Assembly (NCBI GenBank): GCA_963732795.1
Contig: CAVTAV010000002.1
Location: forward strand, 868,001 to 932,000
DNA length: 64,000 nt
Reading direction: 5' to 3'
Source of the DNA: CAVTAV01 sp963732795
Lineage (GTDB): Bacteria > Pseudomonadota > Alphaproteobacteria > CAVTAV01
Positions 55,990 to 64,000 of this stretch are shown here, in pieces. The first letter of the stretch is position 1. Each line of letters opens with the position of its first letter. Both the position numbers and the translations under genes were made by a program. The notes below the pieces were generated by a model. That model had not been told where the DNA came from and did no database searches. It saw only the letters and a list, made by a program, of their open reading frames with translations.

Positions 55990-56913
55990 CTAGGCGTCCG
56001 GCGACATGTGACCCCACAGGCTCTCGAAGGCCCGGGTCACGAATTGCTTCGGATCGCCCCATTTGGCGTCGTATTCCTTGGTCGGTGCGGCGGCGACCGC
56101 CTCGTCAGGGCCGAAGCCCTTGTTGAGCATGCCGATCAGCCGCCCGGCGACCGTCCGGTACATCTCGTGCTGCGCCTTGAGGTCGGCGCGGCTGAGGATC
56201 GGGCCGTTTGCCGGGATCACCCGTGTCTCGTCGTTGGTCACGCGGATCAGGAGGTCGAGCCCGTCGACGAGGCCGTTGATCCAGCCGCCGGTCCACCAGT
56301 CCACGAGGGGCCAACCGTCGTTCGAAACCACCCCGCCCGCGACCAGCACGTTCTCCTTGGGGAAGAACACGAAGATGTCGCCGTCGGTGTGGGCCTGAAG
56401 CATGTAGCCATACTGGATTTCTTCGTCGCCGAACGGCATCGAGCCGTTGGCGTAGAAGGTCTGGTTCGGTTGGGCGATCTTCGGGTAGGCCTCGAATTTG
56501 ACCGTTTCCCACGGCCGCTTGATGTCGGTCGTGAGCCAGAGCCGCGTGTTCTCATGGGCCACGATCTTTGCCCCCGCCTTGCCGAGAGCGAGATTGGAGC
56601 CGGTGTGCTCGTGATGCCAATGGGTGTTGAACAGCACGCCGATATCGCGGCTGCCGAGCGTCTTGTACACGAGCTTGATCAGCGCTCTGGAATTCTCGGC
56701 GAGGCCGCCGTCGACCATCACCACGCCGTCGCCATCCGGCTCGCGGGCGGCGAGGACATTCGCGCCCGCGCCCGAGATCATGATCATCCGGTCGGTGAGC
56801 CTGGCGACCGACAGCGGCGAGGATTTCGCGAAGGCGACGGGGGCTAAGGTCGCGCCGACAAGGCCGCCGACAGACGCTTTGAGAAACTCCCTCCTATGCA
56901 CGCCAAACGTCAT
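55990..56913 (-). CDS. MBL-fold metallohydrolase-like protein with degenerate metal site
   Basis: About 307 aa. Tat-type signal VHRREFLKASVGGLVGATLA. The first metal motif is NTHWHHEHTGSNLALGKAG (HxHxEH instead of HxHxDH), and a further His is in LQAHTDGDIFVFFPKENVL. The usual GD that bridges metals is GG (LVAGGVVSND), and the last His ligand is replaced in VIPANGPILSRADLK (normally PGHGP). The site could hold one metal at most. Similar proteins are often described as quinoprotein-associated or as beta-lactamase-like. First gene of the six-gene minus-strand operon, divergent from the PQQ dehydrogenases. Confidence 0.85.
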   Translation of the reverse strand: MTFGVHRREFLKASVGGLVGATLAPVAFAKSSPLSVARLTDRMIMISGAGANVLAAREPDGDGVVMVDGGLAENSRALIKLVYKTLGSRDIGVLFNTHWHHEHTGSNLALGKAGAKIVAHENTRLWLTTDIKRPWETVKFEAYPKIAQPNQTFYANGSMPFGDEEIQYGYMLQAHTDGDIFVFFPKENVLVAGGVVSNDGWPLVDWWTGGWINGLVDGLDLLIRVTNDETRVIPANGPILSRADLKAQHEMYRTVAGRLIGMLNKGFGPDEAVAAAPTKEYDAKWGDPKQFVTRAFESLWGHMSPDA

Positions 56914-57224
56914 TCCGCACTGCGCCCCAAGACCAGCCTGATGATTGGACGGGCGGCACGGTGCGAGCCGCTCCCGATCGCTGCGACGCCAAGTCACAGT
57001 CCGCTCATCATTTCACCCCTATTTCGTTACCGCTTTATGGATGAAAAAGCAACGTTTCAGCCCGCCGCAAACCCTGGATTTCCGGGATTTTCGAGTAATC
57101 GCCGCGATGCGTTTACCAAGCGACGGAATCCCGGCCCCACGTCCGTGGAATAAAGGGATGCAAAAACGTCTCGCTCGATTAATATTCTGCGAAACGCGCC
57201 TATAACAGACATCTCGGGGGATTT
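56914..57224. promoter_or_regulatory. Divergent promoter region of the MBL operon and PQQ dehydrogenases
   Basis: 310 bases between divergent genes. It holds relatively AT-rich segments (near 57020-57050 and 57175-57210) suited to promoters in both directions and no coding frame I trust. No sharp operator palindrome stands out. Shared use would give joint control of both units. Confidence 0.45.
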
Positions 57225-59160
57225 ATGACACGCATCACGCTTGAACGTGCAGGTTCGGCCGTGTGCCGCGCGGCGGCCGCGCGCTGCATTTTTGTATCTG
57301 GCGGCGAGCCCGTTCGCCCAGGCCAAGGATATGGGGCCGACCAAGCCGTTCGACTTCAAAACCTGGGACCAGTATCTCGGGGGCGGCAATTCGTCGCAGT
57401 ATTCGTCGCTCAAGCAGATCGACAAAGACAACGTCTCCAAGCTCACCGTCGCCTGGAGCTACGAGACCGGCCCCGGCCCCGCGCCGAACTTCAACCCGAC
57501 CATCGTCGGCAATGTGATGTACGTCCTCGGCGCGAAGAATTCGATCGTCGCGCTGGACGCCGCCACCGGCAAGGAAATCTGGAAGCACGAGAACAAAGGC
57601 CAGGTCGGCAATCGCGGCATCAACCAATGGGTCAGCAAGGACGGCAAGGACCGCCGGCTGATCTATATCAACAACGGCATGCTGACCGAGATCGACGCCA
57701 AGACCGGCGAGACGGTCACGTCCTTCGGCAAGGACGGCAAGGTCGATCTCAAACAGGGCGTACCGGGCGATTTCAGCAAGATGCGCCCCCTTCAGACCAA
57801 CAATCCGGGCCGCGTCTACCAGAACCTGATCATCATCTCGCTCCCCGCGGCCGGCGCGAGCTATGTCTCGAACCCGGCCGACATCCATGCCTATGACGTG
57901 CGGACGGGCGAGCTCAAATGGGTTTTCCACACCATCCCCGCGCCGGGCGAGAAGGGCTACGACACCTGGCCCAAGGGTGCGCCGCGCGTCGCCGTCGGCG
58001 GCGGCCATAACTGGAGCGAATCCACGATCGACGAGAAGCGCGGCATCATCTTCATCCCGACCGGCACCGCGCGGTACGACTTCTACGGCGCGAACCGCAA
58101 GGGCAAGGACCTTTTCGCCAACACGCTCCTCGCCATCAACGCCAAGACCGGCAAGCTGATCTGGTATTTCCAGATGGTCCATCACGACATCTGGGACTAC
58201 GACATCCCGGCCGCGCCGAAGCTCATCACCGTGATGCATGACGGCAAGAAGGTGGACGCGGTCGCCCAGCCGACCAAGTTCGGCTTCCTCTATGTCTTCA
58301 ACCGCGACACGGGCAAGCCGTTGTGGCCGGTCGAGGAGCGGCCGGTGCCGAAATCGAACATCCCCGGCGAGGAGGCCTGGCCAACCCAGCCCTTCCCGAC
58401 CAAGCCGCCGCCCTTCGAGCGCCAGAAATTCACCGAGGATATGATCAATCCATATCTTTCGCCCGAGGACGAAGCGAAGGCCAAGAAGGCGTTCGAATCC
58501 TACCGCAACGAGGGCCTGTTCACGCCGCCGAGCGTGCAGGGAACGATCATGCTGCCCGGCCATTTCGGCGGCGGAAACTGGGGCTGCTCGGCGATCGATC
58601 CGGAAAACGGCACGATGTACATCGAGTCCCGGTCGCTGCCGACCCTGGCGCGGATGACCATCCCGCCCAAGGAGCGCGCCCAGCTTCCGGCCAACGCCGA
58701 CGCCGAGTTCGTGCCCTACTACGCGCCGGTGGATTTCATGCTGCAGCCGAACGGCATGTCGATCATCGGCCCGCCCTGGTCGCGTCTCACGGCCTATGAC
58801 CTCAACAAGGGCACCATCAAATGGCAGGTCCCCTTGGGCGGCGTCACCCAGCTCGAGGAAAAGGGCATCACCGGCACCGGCAGCCATGTGCCGCGCGGCG
58901 GCCCCGTGGTCACCGGCAGCGGACTGATCTTCATCTCGACCGCCTCCGACCGGAAGATCCACGCCTATGACGAGGAGACCGGCAAGCTGGTCTGGGAGCA
59001 CAGCCTGCCCGCCGCCGCCCAGGGCGTGCCCGCCGTCTACGAGGTGAACGGCCGCGAATATGTCGCCATCTCGGTCGGCGGCAACGGCATGTTCGGGCTG
59101 CGCGGCGGCGCCAAGCCGGGCGCCAACCAGTACATGGTCTTCGCGCTGCCGGAGGGCTAA
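57225..59160 (+). CDS. PQQ-dependent dehydrogenase, copy 1 (frame broken in the signal peptide)
   Basis: About 644 aa. ATG 57225 follows GGGGGAT and gives MTRITLERAGSAVCRAAAA; one extra base at about 57270-57300 shifts to AAFLYLAASPFAQAKDMG, completing a signal peptide. The eight-bladed propeller shows W-motifs: DAATGKEIWKHENKG, YDVRTGELKWVFHTIPAPG, NAKTGKLIWYFQMVHHDIWD (catalytic Asp region), YDLNKGTIKWQVPLGGV, YDEETGKLVWEHSLPAA. No heme c motif or membrane domain, so it is a soluble periplasmic quinoprotein of the glucose/alcohol dehydrogenase group. Substrate unknown. The second copy follows 45 bases on. Confidence 0.92.
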
Positions 59161-59204
59161 CTCCGTCAATCTGAGTTCGGACCAGTAACCAAGGGGTGGG
59201 TATC

Positions 59205-61118
59205 GTGACCGTCTCGATTTCGAAAGGTATCGCGGCCAGTGCGATCGCGCTGGCCGTCGGGCTCGGCGCGGCGCAGGCCAAGGACATGGGGCCGGCAAAG
59301 CCCTTCGACTTCAAGGCCTGGGACCAGTATCTCGGTGGCGGCGATTCCTCGCAGTACTCGTCCCTCACCCAAATCGACAAATCGAACGTCTCGAAGCTGG
59401 AGATCGCCTGGACCTACGAGCTCGGCCCCGGCGGCTCGCCGAACTTCAATCCGACCATCGTCGGCGACACGCTCTATGCGATGGGACCGAAGAACTCGAT
59501 CGTCGCGCTCAACGCTGCCACCGGTAAGGAGATCTGGCGGCACGAGAACAAGGGCCGGGTCGGCAATCGCGGCATCAATCAATGGGTCAGCAAGGACGGC
59601 AAGGACCGCCGGCTGTTCTATATCGTGAACGGCATGCTGACCTCGATCGACGCCAAGACCGGCCAGACGATCTCATCCTTCGGCAAGGACGGCATGGTGG
59701 ATCTGCGGGTCGGCCTCGACCGCGACATCAGCAAGCTGCGCCCGCTTCAGACCAACAATCCCGGCCGGGTCTACAAGAACCTGATCATCATTTCGCTGCC
59801 CGCCGGCGGCGCGAGCTACGCCGCGAGCCCGGCGGACATCCACGCCTATGACGTCCATACCGGCAAGCTCAAATGGGTGTTCCACACCATCCCGGCGCCC
59901 GGCGAATTCGGCGCCGATACCTTGCCGCCCGATGCCCGCGCCTCGATCGGCGGCGCGCACAATTGGAGCAAGTCCACGATCGACCGCAAGCTCGGGATCA
60001 TCTACATTCCGACCGGCACGGCACGCTATGACTTCTACGGCGCGAACCGCAAGGGCAACGACCTGTTCGCCAACTCCCTGATCGCGATCGACGCCAATAC
60101 CGGCAAGCGCCTCTGGCATTTTCAGACCGTCCATCACGATCTCTGGGACTACGACAATCCGGAAGCGCCGAAGCTTTTGACCGTCATGCATGACGGCAAG
60201 AAGGTCGAGGCGGTGGCGCTCGCGACCAAGACCGGCTTCGTCTATGTGTTCGACCGGCGCACCGGCAAGCCCTTGTGGCCGATCAAGGAAACGCCGGTGC
60301 CGAAATCGGACGTGCCGGGCGAGTATGCCTCGCCGACCCAGCCGATCCCGACCGCGCCGCCGCCCTTCGAGCGCCAGAAGATCTCGCCCGCCGACATCAA
60401 TCCCTATCTCTCGGACGAGGATAAGGAGAAGGCCCGGCAAATCTTCGCGGACTCGCGCTACGGCACGATCTTCACGCCGCCGAGCCTCAAAGGCACCATC
60501 TCAATTCCCGGCCATCAGGGCGGGGCGAATTGGGGCGGCTCCGCCGTGGATCCCAAGAAGGGCGAGATGTTCGTCGTCGGCCGCTCGCTGCCGACCCTCG
60601 ACAAGCTCGTCCAGCCGCCGAAGAACTCTAACCGGCCGATGCCCAAGAACGTCTCGGCGGAATTCATCCCCTATTTCTCGCCGATCAATTTCCTCACCCT
60701 CGGCCGCGCGGGCATGACCATCATCGCCCCGCCCTGGTCGCGGCTCACCGCATACGACCTCAACAAGGGCACGATCAAATGGCAGATTCCCTTGGGCGGT
60801 GTTTCGATGCTGGAAAAGAAGGGCATCACCGGCACCGGCGGCCAGTCGCCGCGCGGCGGCCCGGCCCTGACCGCGAGCGGCCTGATCTTCGTCGGCACCA
60901 CCACCGACCGCAAGGTCCATGCCTATGACGAGGCCGACGGCAAGCTCCTCTGGGAGCATCAGTTCGACGCCGCCTGCGAGGGCGTGCCCGCGGTCTACGA
61001 GGTGAACGGCCGCGAATACGTCTTCTTCAACGTCGGCGGCGCCGGCGTGTTCGGCATCCGGACCGATCCGCGGCCCGGCCCGAGCCGCTACGTCGTATTC
61101 GCGCTGCCGAAGAGCTGA
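59205..61118 (+). CDS. PQQ-dependent dehydrogenase, copy 2
   Basis: About 637 aa from GTG 59205, which has AAGGGG about 10 bases upstream (a GTG at 59196 is possible). Signal peptide GIAASAIALAVGLGAAQA. Same architecture as copy 1, with the shared start KDMGPAKPFDFKAWDQYLGG, VHHDLWDYDNPEAPKLLTVM around the catalytic Asp, and blades NAATGKEIWRHENKG, YDVHTGKLKWVFHTIPAPGE, YDEADGKLLWEHQFD. Clearly a tandem duplicate. Differences cluster in PADTLPPDARASI-type loops, which may alter substrate. PQQ synthesis genes are not in the window. Intact. Confidence 0.93.
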   Translation: MTVSISKGIAASAIALAVGLGAAQAKDMGPAKPFDFKAWDQYLGGGDSSQYSSLTQIDKSNVSKLEIAWTYELGPGGSPNFNPTIVGDTLYAMGPKNSIVALNAATGKEIWRHENKGRVGNRGINQWVSKDGKDRRLFYIVNGMLTSIDAKTGQTISSFGKDGMVDLRVGLDRDISKLRPLQTNNPGRVYKNLIIISLPAGGASYAASPADIHAYDVHTGKLKWVFHTIPAPGEFGADTLPPDARASIGGAHNWSKSTIDRKLGIIYIPTGTARYDFYGANRKGNDLFANSLIAIDANTGKRLWHFQTVHHDLWDYDNPEAPKLLTVMHDGKKVEAVALATKTGFVYVFDRRTGKPLWPIKETPVPKSDVPGEYASPTQPIPTAPPPFERQKISPADINPYLSDEDKEKARQIFADSRYGTIFTPPSLKGTISIPGHQGGANWGGSAVDPKKGEMFVVGRSLPTLDKLVQPPKNSNRPMPKNVSAEFIPYFSPINFLTLGRAGMTIIAPPWSRLTAYDLNKGTIKWQIPLGGVSMLEKKGITGTGGQSPRGGPALTASGLIFVGTTTDRKVHAYDEADGKLLWEHQFDAACEGVPAVYEVNGREYVFFNVGGAGVFGIRTDPRPGPSRYVVFALPKS

Positions 61119-61150
61119 CGGGCGACCAGAGATTAGGCACTACGCTCGAT

Positions 61151-61220
61151 GTCATTCCCGCGAAGACGGGAATCCAGGCTTGGCCGTGCACTCTGGATCC
61201 CCGCTTACGCGGGGATGACG
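61151..61220. repeat. Dispersed palindromic repeat, GTCATTCCCGCG type
   Basis: GTCATTCCCGCGAAGACGGG at the left mirrors CCGCTTACGCGGGGATGACG at the right, with AATCCAGG and CTGGATCC inside, forming a long imperfect hairpin. It lies between the ends of the convergent PQQ dehydrogenase and paralogue-3 genes and may end transcription for both. Confidence 0.85.
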
Positions 61221-61245
61221 ATGAGATGAGAGGGGCCGCCCTTCC

Positions 61246-62241
61246 CTACTTCTTCGCTTCCTGCGCCCGTTTCGCCCGCGAGCTGTCGATGTAGTGCCGG
61301 ATCATCGAGTTGTCCTCGTGGCAGGCGTATTCGTACATCCGGTAGCTCGGATCGCGCTGCCAGGGCAGGTCCGCCGTCCAGGGGGCGGTGTAGTCCTCGG
61401 GATCGGTGACGGTGATCTTGTAGTCGATCGTATTCGGGCTCGTCGGGGTGAGACGCTCGACGATCTTCATGTGCTCGCTCACCGGCATGTTGTCGCCGCG
61501 CGGCGCGCCGGAGGTGCCGACATTGGTCATGGACGGGCCGGGCTGAAGGTTGGTGGTCTCGATCACCAGGGTGTTGCCCTCCCAATGACCGCGCGACGAG
61601 CCCATCCATTGGAGGATCTTCTGCGACAACGGCGGCCGGCCGTCCAGCGGCACGATCCGGGCCTCATGGATCATCTCCAGGTTTACGACGACATAGCCCG
61701 GCGCCTGGATGATCTGGACGCCGTTATTGTACTGGAACGGGAACATCGAAGCGGGCATGCCGCGGGTGATGCAGCGGTCCCAGCTATCGAAATCCGCCGG
61801 CGTGTCGAATTCGATCGGCTGCCAACTCGACCGCATCTTGTCGGATCGCTCCTTGCCGAGGTCGGTCAGCGCCGGAAGGCGGCCGTTATTCGGGTCGATG
61901 ATGAGCGAGGTGCGCCGCTGCGCGTCGCCGACCTCCGCCCAATGGCCCATGCCGATCTTGTTGTTCTTGATCTCGTTGTCATAGAGGTTCTGGAACTGCT
62001 TCATGCGCTTGGCGCGCTCGGCATAGTCCTCGTCGGACAGATACATCTGGTCGCCGTATTTCTCCGGCCGCTCCAGCATCGTGCCGGTGAGATGGCCGAC
62101 CGGCCACATGCCCTGGATGTCCGGGTCGCCCCAGGGCGTCTTGGGCGGCGAATAGGGCTTGGCCGTATCTGCGGCGAGAGCCGCCGTCGCCGCGATGGCG
62201 GTGGCCGCAATCAGTCCGAACGCGAAAATACGCTTGGCCAT
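61246..62241 (-). CDS. Secreted protein of the GHWEGDTLV family, paralogue 3
   Basis: 331 aa. Signal peptide FAFGLIAATAIAATAALAAD, then WGDPDIQGMWPVGHLTG, a charged helix (SDEDYAERAKRMKQFQNLYD), RTSLIIDPNNGRLPALTDLG, DSWDRCITRGMPASMFPFQY, LEMIHEARIVPLDGRPPLSQ, MGSSRGHWEGNTLVIETTNL and YRMYEYACHEDNSMIRHYID. Two cysteines (RCITRG and YACHE) are conserved among copies. Next gene on the same strand is a close paralogue 118 bases upstream. Function unknown; placement near quinoproteins suggests a periplasmic role with them. Confidence 0.85.
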   Translation of the reverse strand: MAKRIFAFGLIAATAIAATAALAADTAKPYSPPKTPWGDPDIQGMWPVGHLTGTMLERPEKYGDQMYLSDEDYAERAKRMKQFQNLYDNEIKNNKIGMGHWAEVGDAQRRTSLIIDPNNGRLPALTDLGKERSDKMRSSWQPIEFDTPADFDSWDRCITRGMPASMFPFQYNNGVQIIQAPGYVVVNLEMIHEARIVPLDGRPPLSQKILQWMGSSRGHWEGNTLVIETTNLQPGPSMTNVGTSGAPRGDNMPVSEHMKIVERLTPTSPNTIDYKITVTDPEDYTAPWTADLPWQRDPSYRMYEYACHEDNSMIRHYIDSSRAKRAQEAKK

Positions 62242-62359
62242 CGTGAACCTCCTCAGATAGCGGCGCCGGTGCACGCGCCGTCCCCAAACTCACCTGCTAA
62301 AGGTTACTGTACAGTAATTCGCGCGGGTCGAGAACAAGAACCGCCGGGCCGCACCCGCC

Positions 62360-63400
62360 CTATTTCGCGGCCTGCGAGGCCTTGGCCTGTTGCGCCGCCT
62401 TGGCGCGGGCGCTGGTGATGTAGTCGCGAATGGCTTCGTCGCCCTCGTGGCAGGCGTATTCGTACATCCGATAGCTCGAATTGCGCCTCCAGGGCACATC
62501 CGCCGTCCAGGAGGAGACGTAATCCTCGGGATCGCTATAGGTGATCTTGTAGTCCATCGAGTTGGGGCCGGTGGGCGTCAGCCGCTCGGTGATCTTCGCC
62601 GTGGCGCTGACCGGCATGGTGTTCCCATGGGCGTTGGAACCGACGGTGCCGACATTCAGCATCGAGGGGCCGGGCTTCAAATTCGTGGTCTCGATCACCA
62701 GCGTATTGCCCTCCCAATGGCCGCGCGACGAGCCGATCCATTCCTGGATCTGGTTCGAGAGCGGCGGACGGCCGTCCAACGGCACGATGCGCGCCTCGTG
62801 GATCATCTCCAGCCGGATCACCACATAACCCGGTGCCTGAATGATCTGGATGCCGTTGTTGTATTGGAACGGGAACATTGAGGCCGGCATGCCGCGGGTG
62901 ATGCAGCGGTCCCAGCTATCGAAATCCGCCGGCGTCTTCCATTGGATCTTGCTCTCGGAGCTCCGCATCTTGGACGAGCGCTCCTTGCCGAGCGCGGTCA
63001 TGGCGGGAAGCTTGCCGTTCTTGGGATAGACCAGAAGCCCCGTGCGCCGGATGGCGTCGCCCGCTTCCGACCAATGGCCCATGCCGAGCTTGTTGTTCTT
63101 GATCTCCTGATCGTAGCGGCCCTGGAGCTTGGCCATCATCTTCTCGCGCTCGGCATATTCCTTGTCGTTCAGATAGAGCCGCCCGTTGAATTTGTCCGAG
63201 CGCTCCAGGGGCGTGAAGTTGAGATAGCCGATCGGCCATATGCCTTCGAGATCGGGATCGCCCCAGGGCTCTTTCGGCGGCGTATAGGCCGGCAGCTTCT
63301 TGAGGCCGTAATTGTCGGTCTCGGTTGTCGCTCCAACAGCCACGGCGGACAGCATCATGCCGGCCGCGATCAAACCCAATGCCAAGAGCCGCTGCGTCAT
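62360..63400 (-). CDS. Secreted protein of the GHWEGDTLV family, paralogue 4
   Basis: 346 aa from MTQRLLALGLIAAGMML, with MEVD upstream as an alternative. Shares with paralogue 3 the segments WGDPDLEGIWPIGYLN, IKNNKLGMGHW, DSWDRCITRGMPASMFPFQY, LEMIHEARIVPLDGRPPLSN, GSSRGHWEGNTLVIETTNL and SYRMYEYACHEGDEAIRDYI. The C terminus is a Lys/Ala/Gln-rich tail. Intact. Between this gene and paralogue 5 lie 186 bases with a likely promoter. Confidence 0.85.
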   Translation of the reverse strand: MTQRLLALGLIAAGMMLSAVAVGATTETDNYGLKKLPAYTPPKEPWGDPDLEGIWPIGYLNFTPLERSDKFNGRLYLNDKEYAEREKMMAKLQGRYDQEIKNNKLGMGHWSEAGDAIRRTGLLVYPKNGKLPAMTALGKERSSKMRSSESKIQWKTPADFDSWDRCITRGMPASMFPFQYNNGIQIIQAPGYVVIRLEMIHEARIVPLDGRPPLSNQIQEWIGSSRGHWEGNTLVIETTNLKPGPSMLNVGTVGSNAHGNTMPVSATAKITERLTPTGPNSMDYKITYSDPEDYVSSWTADVPWRRNSSYRMYEYACHEGDEAIRDYITSARAKAAQQAKASQAAK

Positions 63401-63586
63401 ATCGACCTCCATTCCCGTCGGCGCGCGTCCGGACAGCGCAATGGCGTCGTCTCAGGCGATCAAGCGCCCAACCGTCCCCGGTTAATGCGTTTAGATATAT
63501 CATTTCAGATGAAACGAGAACCCGCGCGCAAAGAAAAGCCCCGGAAATCGAGGATCCCCGGGGCCGATTCTTCATATGCGGCGCGG

Positions 63587-64000
63587 TTACTTCTCCGCCT
63601 GCTTGGCGCGTTTGGCGCGGGAGCTGGTGATGTAGTTCCGGATCATGTCGTTGCCTTCGTGGCAGGCATACTCGTACATCCGGTAGCTCGAGTCCCGCAC
63701 CCAAGGCAGGTCCGCCGTCCACGAGCCGGTATAGTTCTCGGGGTCGGTGACCGTGATCCGGTAGTCGATCGTGTCGGGGCCCGTCGGGATCAGCTTCTCG
63801 ACGATCTTCATCTTGTCGCTGACCGGCATGTTGTTGCGGCTGCGCGAGCCGATCGTGCCGACATTCAGCATCGACGCGCCGGGCTGGATGTTGGTGGTCT
63901 CTATCACCAGGGTGTTGCCTTCCCAGTGGCCGCGCGACACGCCCATCCATTGCAGAAGTTTCGACGGCGGCGCCGGCATGTTGCCGAGCGGGATCACCCG
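63587..64000 (-). CDS. Secreted protein of the GHWEGDTLV family, paralogue 5 (cut by window edge)
   Basis: Only the C-terminal 137 residues are inside the window; the frame is open to the edge (RVIPLGNMPAPPSKLLQWMG). It contains VSRGHWEGNTLVIETTNIQP, GASMLNVGTIGSRSRNNMPV, PDTIDYRITVTDPENYTGSW and SYRMYEYACHEGNDMIRNYI, very close to paralogues 3 and 4. The loop before the WEG core differs (PLGNMPAPPSK instead of PLDGRPPLSQK), which may mark a distinct ligand. Confidence 0.85.
   Translation of the reverse strand, partial: RVIPLGNMPAPPSKLLQWMGVSRGHWEGNTLVIETTNIQPGASMLNVGTIGSRSRNNMPVSDKMKIVEKLIPTGPDTIDYRITVTDPENYTGSWTADLPWVRDSSYRMYEYACHEGNDMIRNYITSSRAKRAKQAEK

Noticed and set aside
57235..59298. 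Long minus-strand open frame opposite PQQ dehydrogenase copy 1
   Set aside because: It is the antisense shadow of a high-GC gene; its composition is typical of such shadows (Asp/Gly/Arg/Val-rich, no motifs).

Overview
The window reads as a chromosomal segment of a high-GC (about 64 %) alphaproteobacterium. Evidence: the conserved alphaproteobacterial neighbourhood aroQ-accB-accC-aat facing a DUF2155 protein, an MlaD-type substrate-binding protein and an NDUFA12 (complex I B17.2) homologue; a B12-dependent NrdJ ribonucleotide reductase; and an mreBCD-mrdA-rodA cell-shape operon. The lineage cannot be fixed further; soil groups rich in periplasmic quinoproteins and peptidases (for example Rhizomicrobium-like bacteria) would fit.

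Layout. 0-8.6 kb: small protein, OsmC protein, aminotransferase, secreted M48 metalloprotease with TPRs, DsbA-like protein, an IS5-type transposase remnant, a PEP-CTERM ice-binding-fold protein, a lipoprotein-like fragment and a fused ThiS-ThiG. 8.7-13.6 kb: aroQ, accB, accC, aat, with DUF2155, mlaD and NDUFA12 on the other strand. 14.1-24.2 kb: nrdJ, a GGDEF-EAL protein, a methyltransferase, a DUF1214/DUF1254-type pair, and an orphan flagellar-rod-like protein. 24.7-32.2 kb: leuA, mreB-mreC-mreD-mrdA-rodA, tRNA-Lys(CTT). 32.4-36.2 kb: a CoA-transferase, a crotonase lacking both catalytic glutamates and an SLC1-type symporter. 36.4-46.2 kb: M13 and S46 peptidases, an overlapping three-gene set of periplasmic proteins, mtnA with a divergent class II aldolase (likely the DHAP shunt of methylthioadenosine salvage) and an MFS transporter. 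46.2-64 kb: an accessory oxidative block made of a two-subunit molybdenum hydroxylase, two alpha/beta hydrolases, a secreted ankyrin protein, a DUF1552/DUF1592 pair with c-type heme motifs, an MBL-fold protein, two tandem PQQ dehydrogenases and three paralogues of an uncharacterised secreted family (five in the window).

The most striking global property is that about 24 frame breaks lie in at least 16 otherwise well-conserved genes, essential ones included (accC, mrdA, aroQ, nrdJ). Nearly all move the frame the same way, as one extra base would. I read these as insertion-type sequencing or assembly errors. Broken genes are therefore annotated over their full repaired extent, with the approximate break position given.

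The region most likely to hold undescribed biology is 40.8-64 kb: the divergently arranged MBL/DUF1592/DUF1552/ankyrin/hydrolase operon and PQQ dehydrogenases, together with the five-member secreted family. It looks like a periplasmic oxidation module whose substrate cannot be read from sequence alone.
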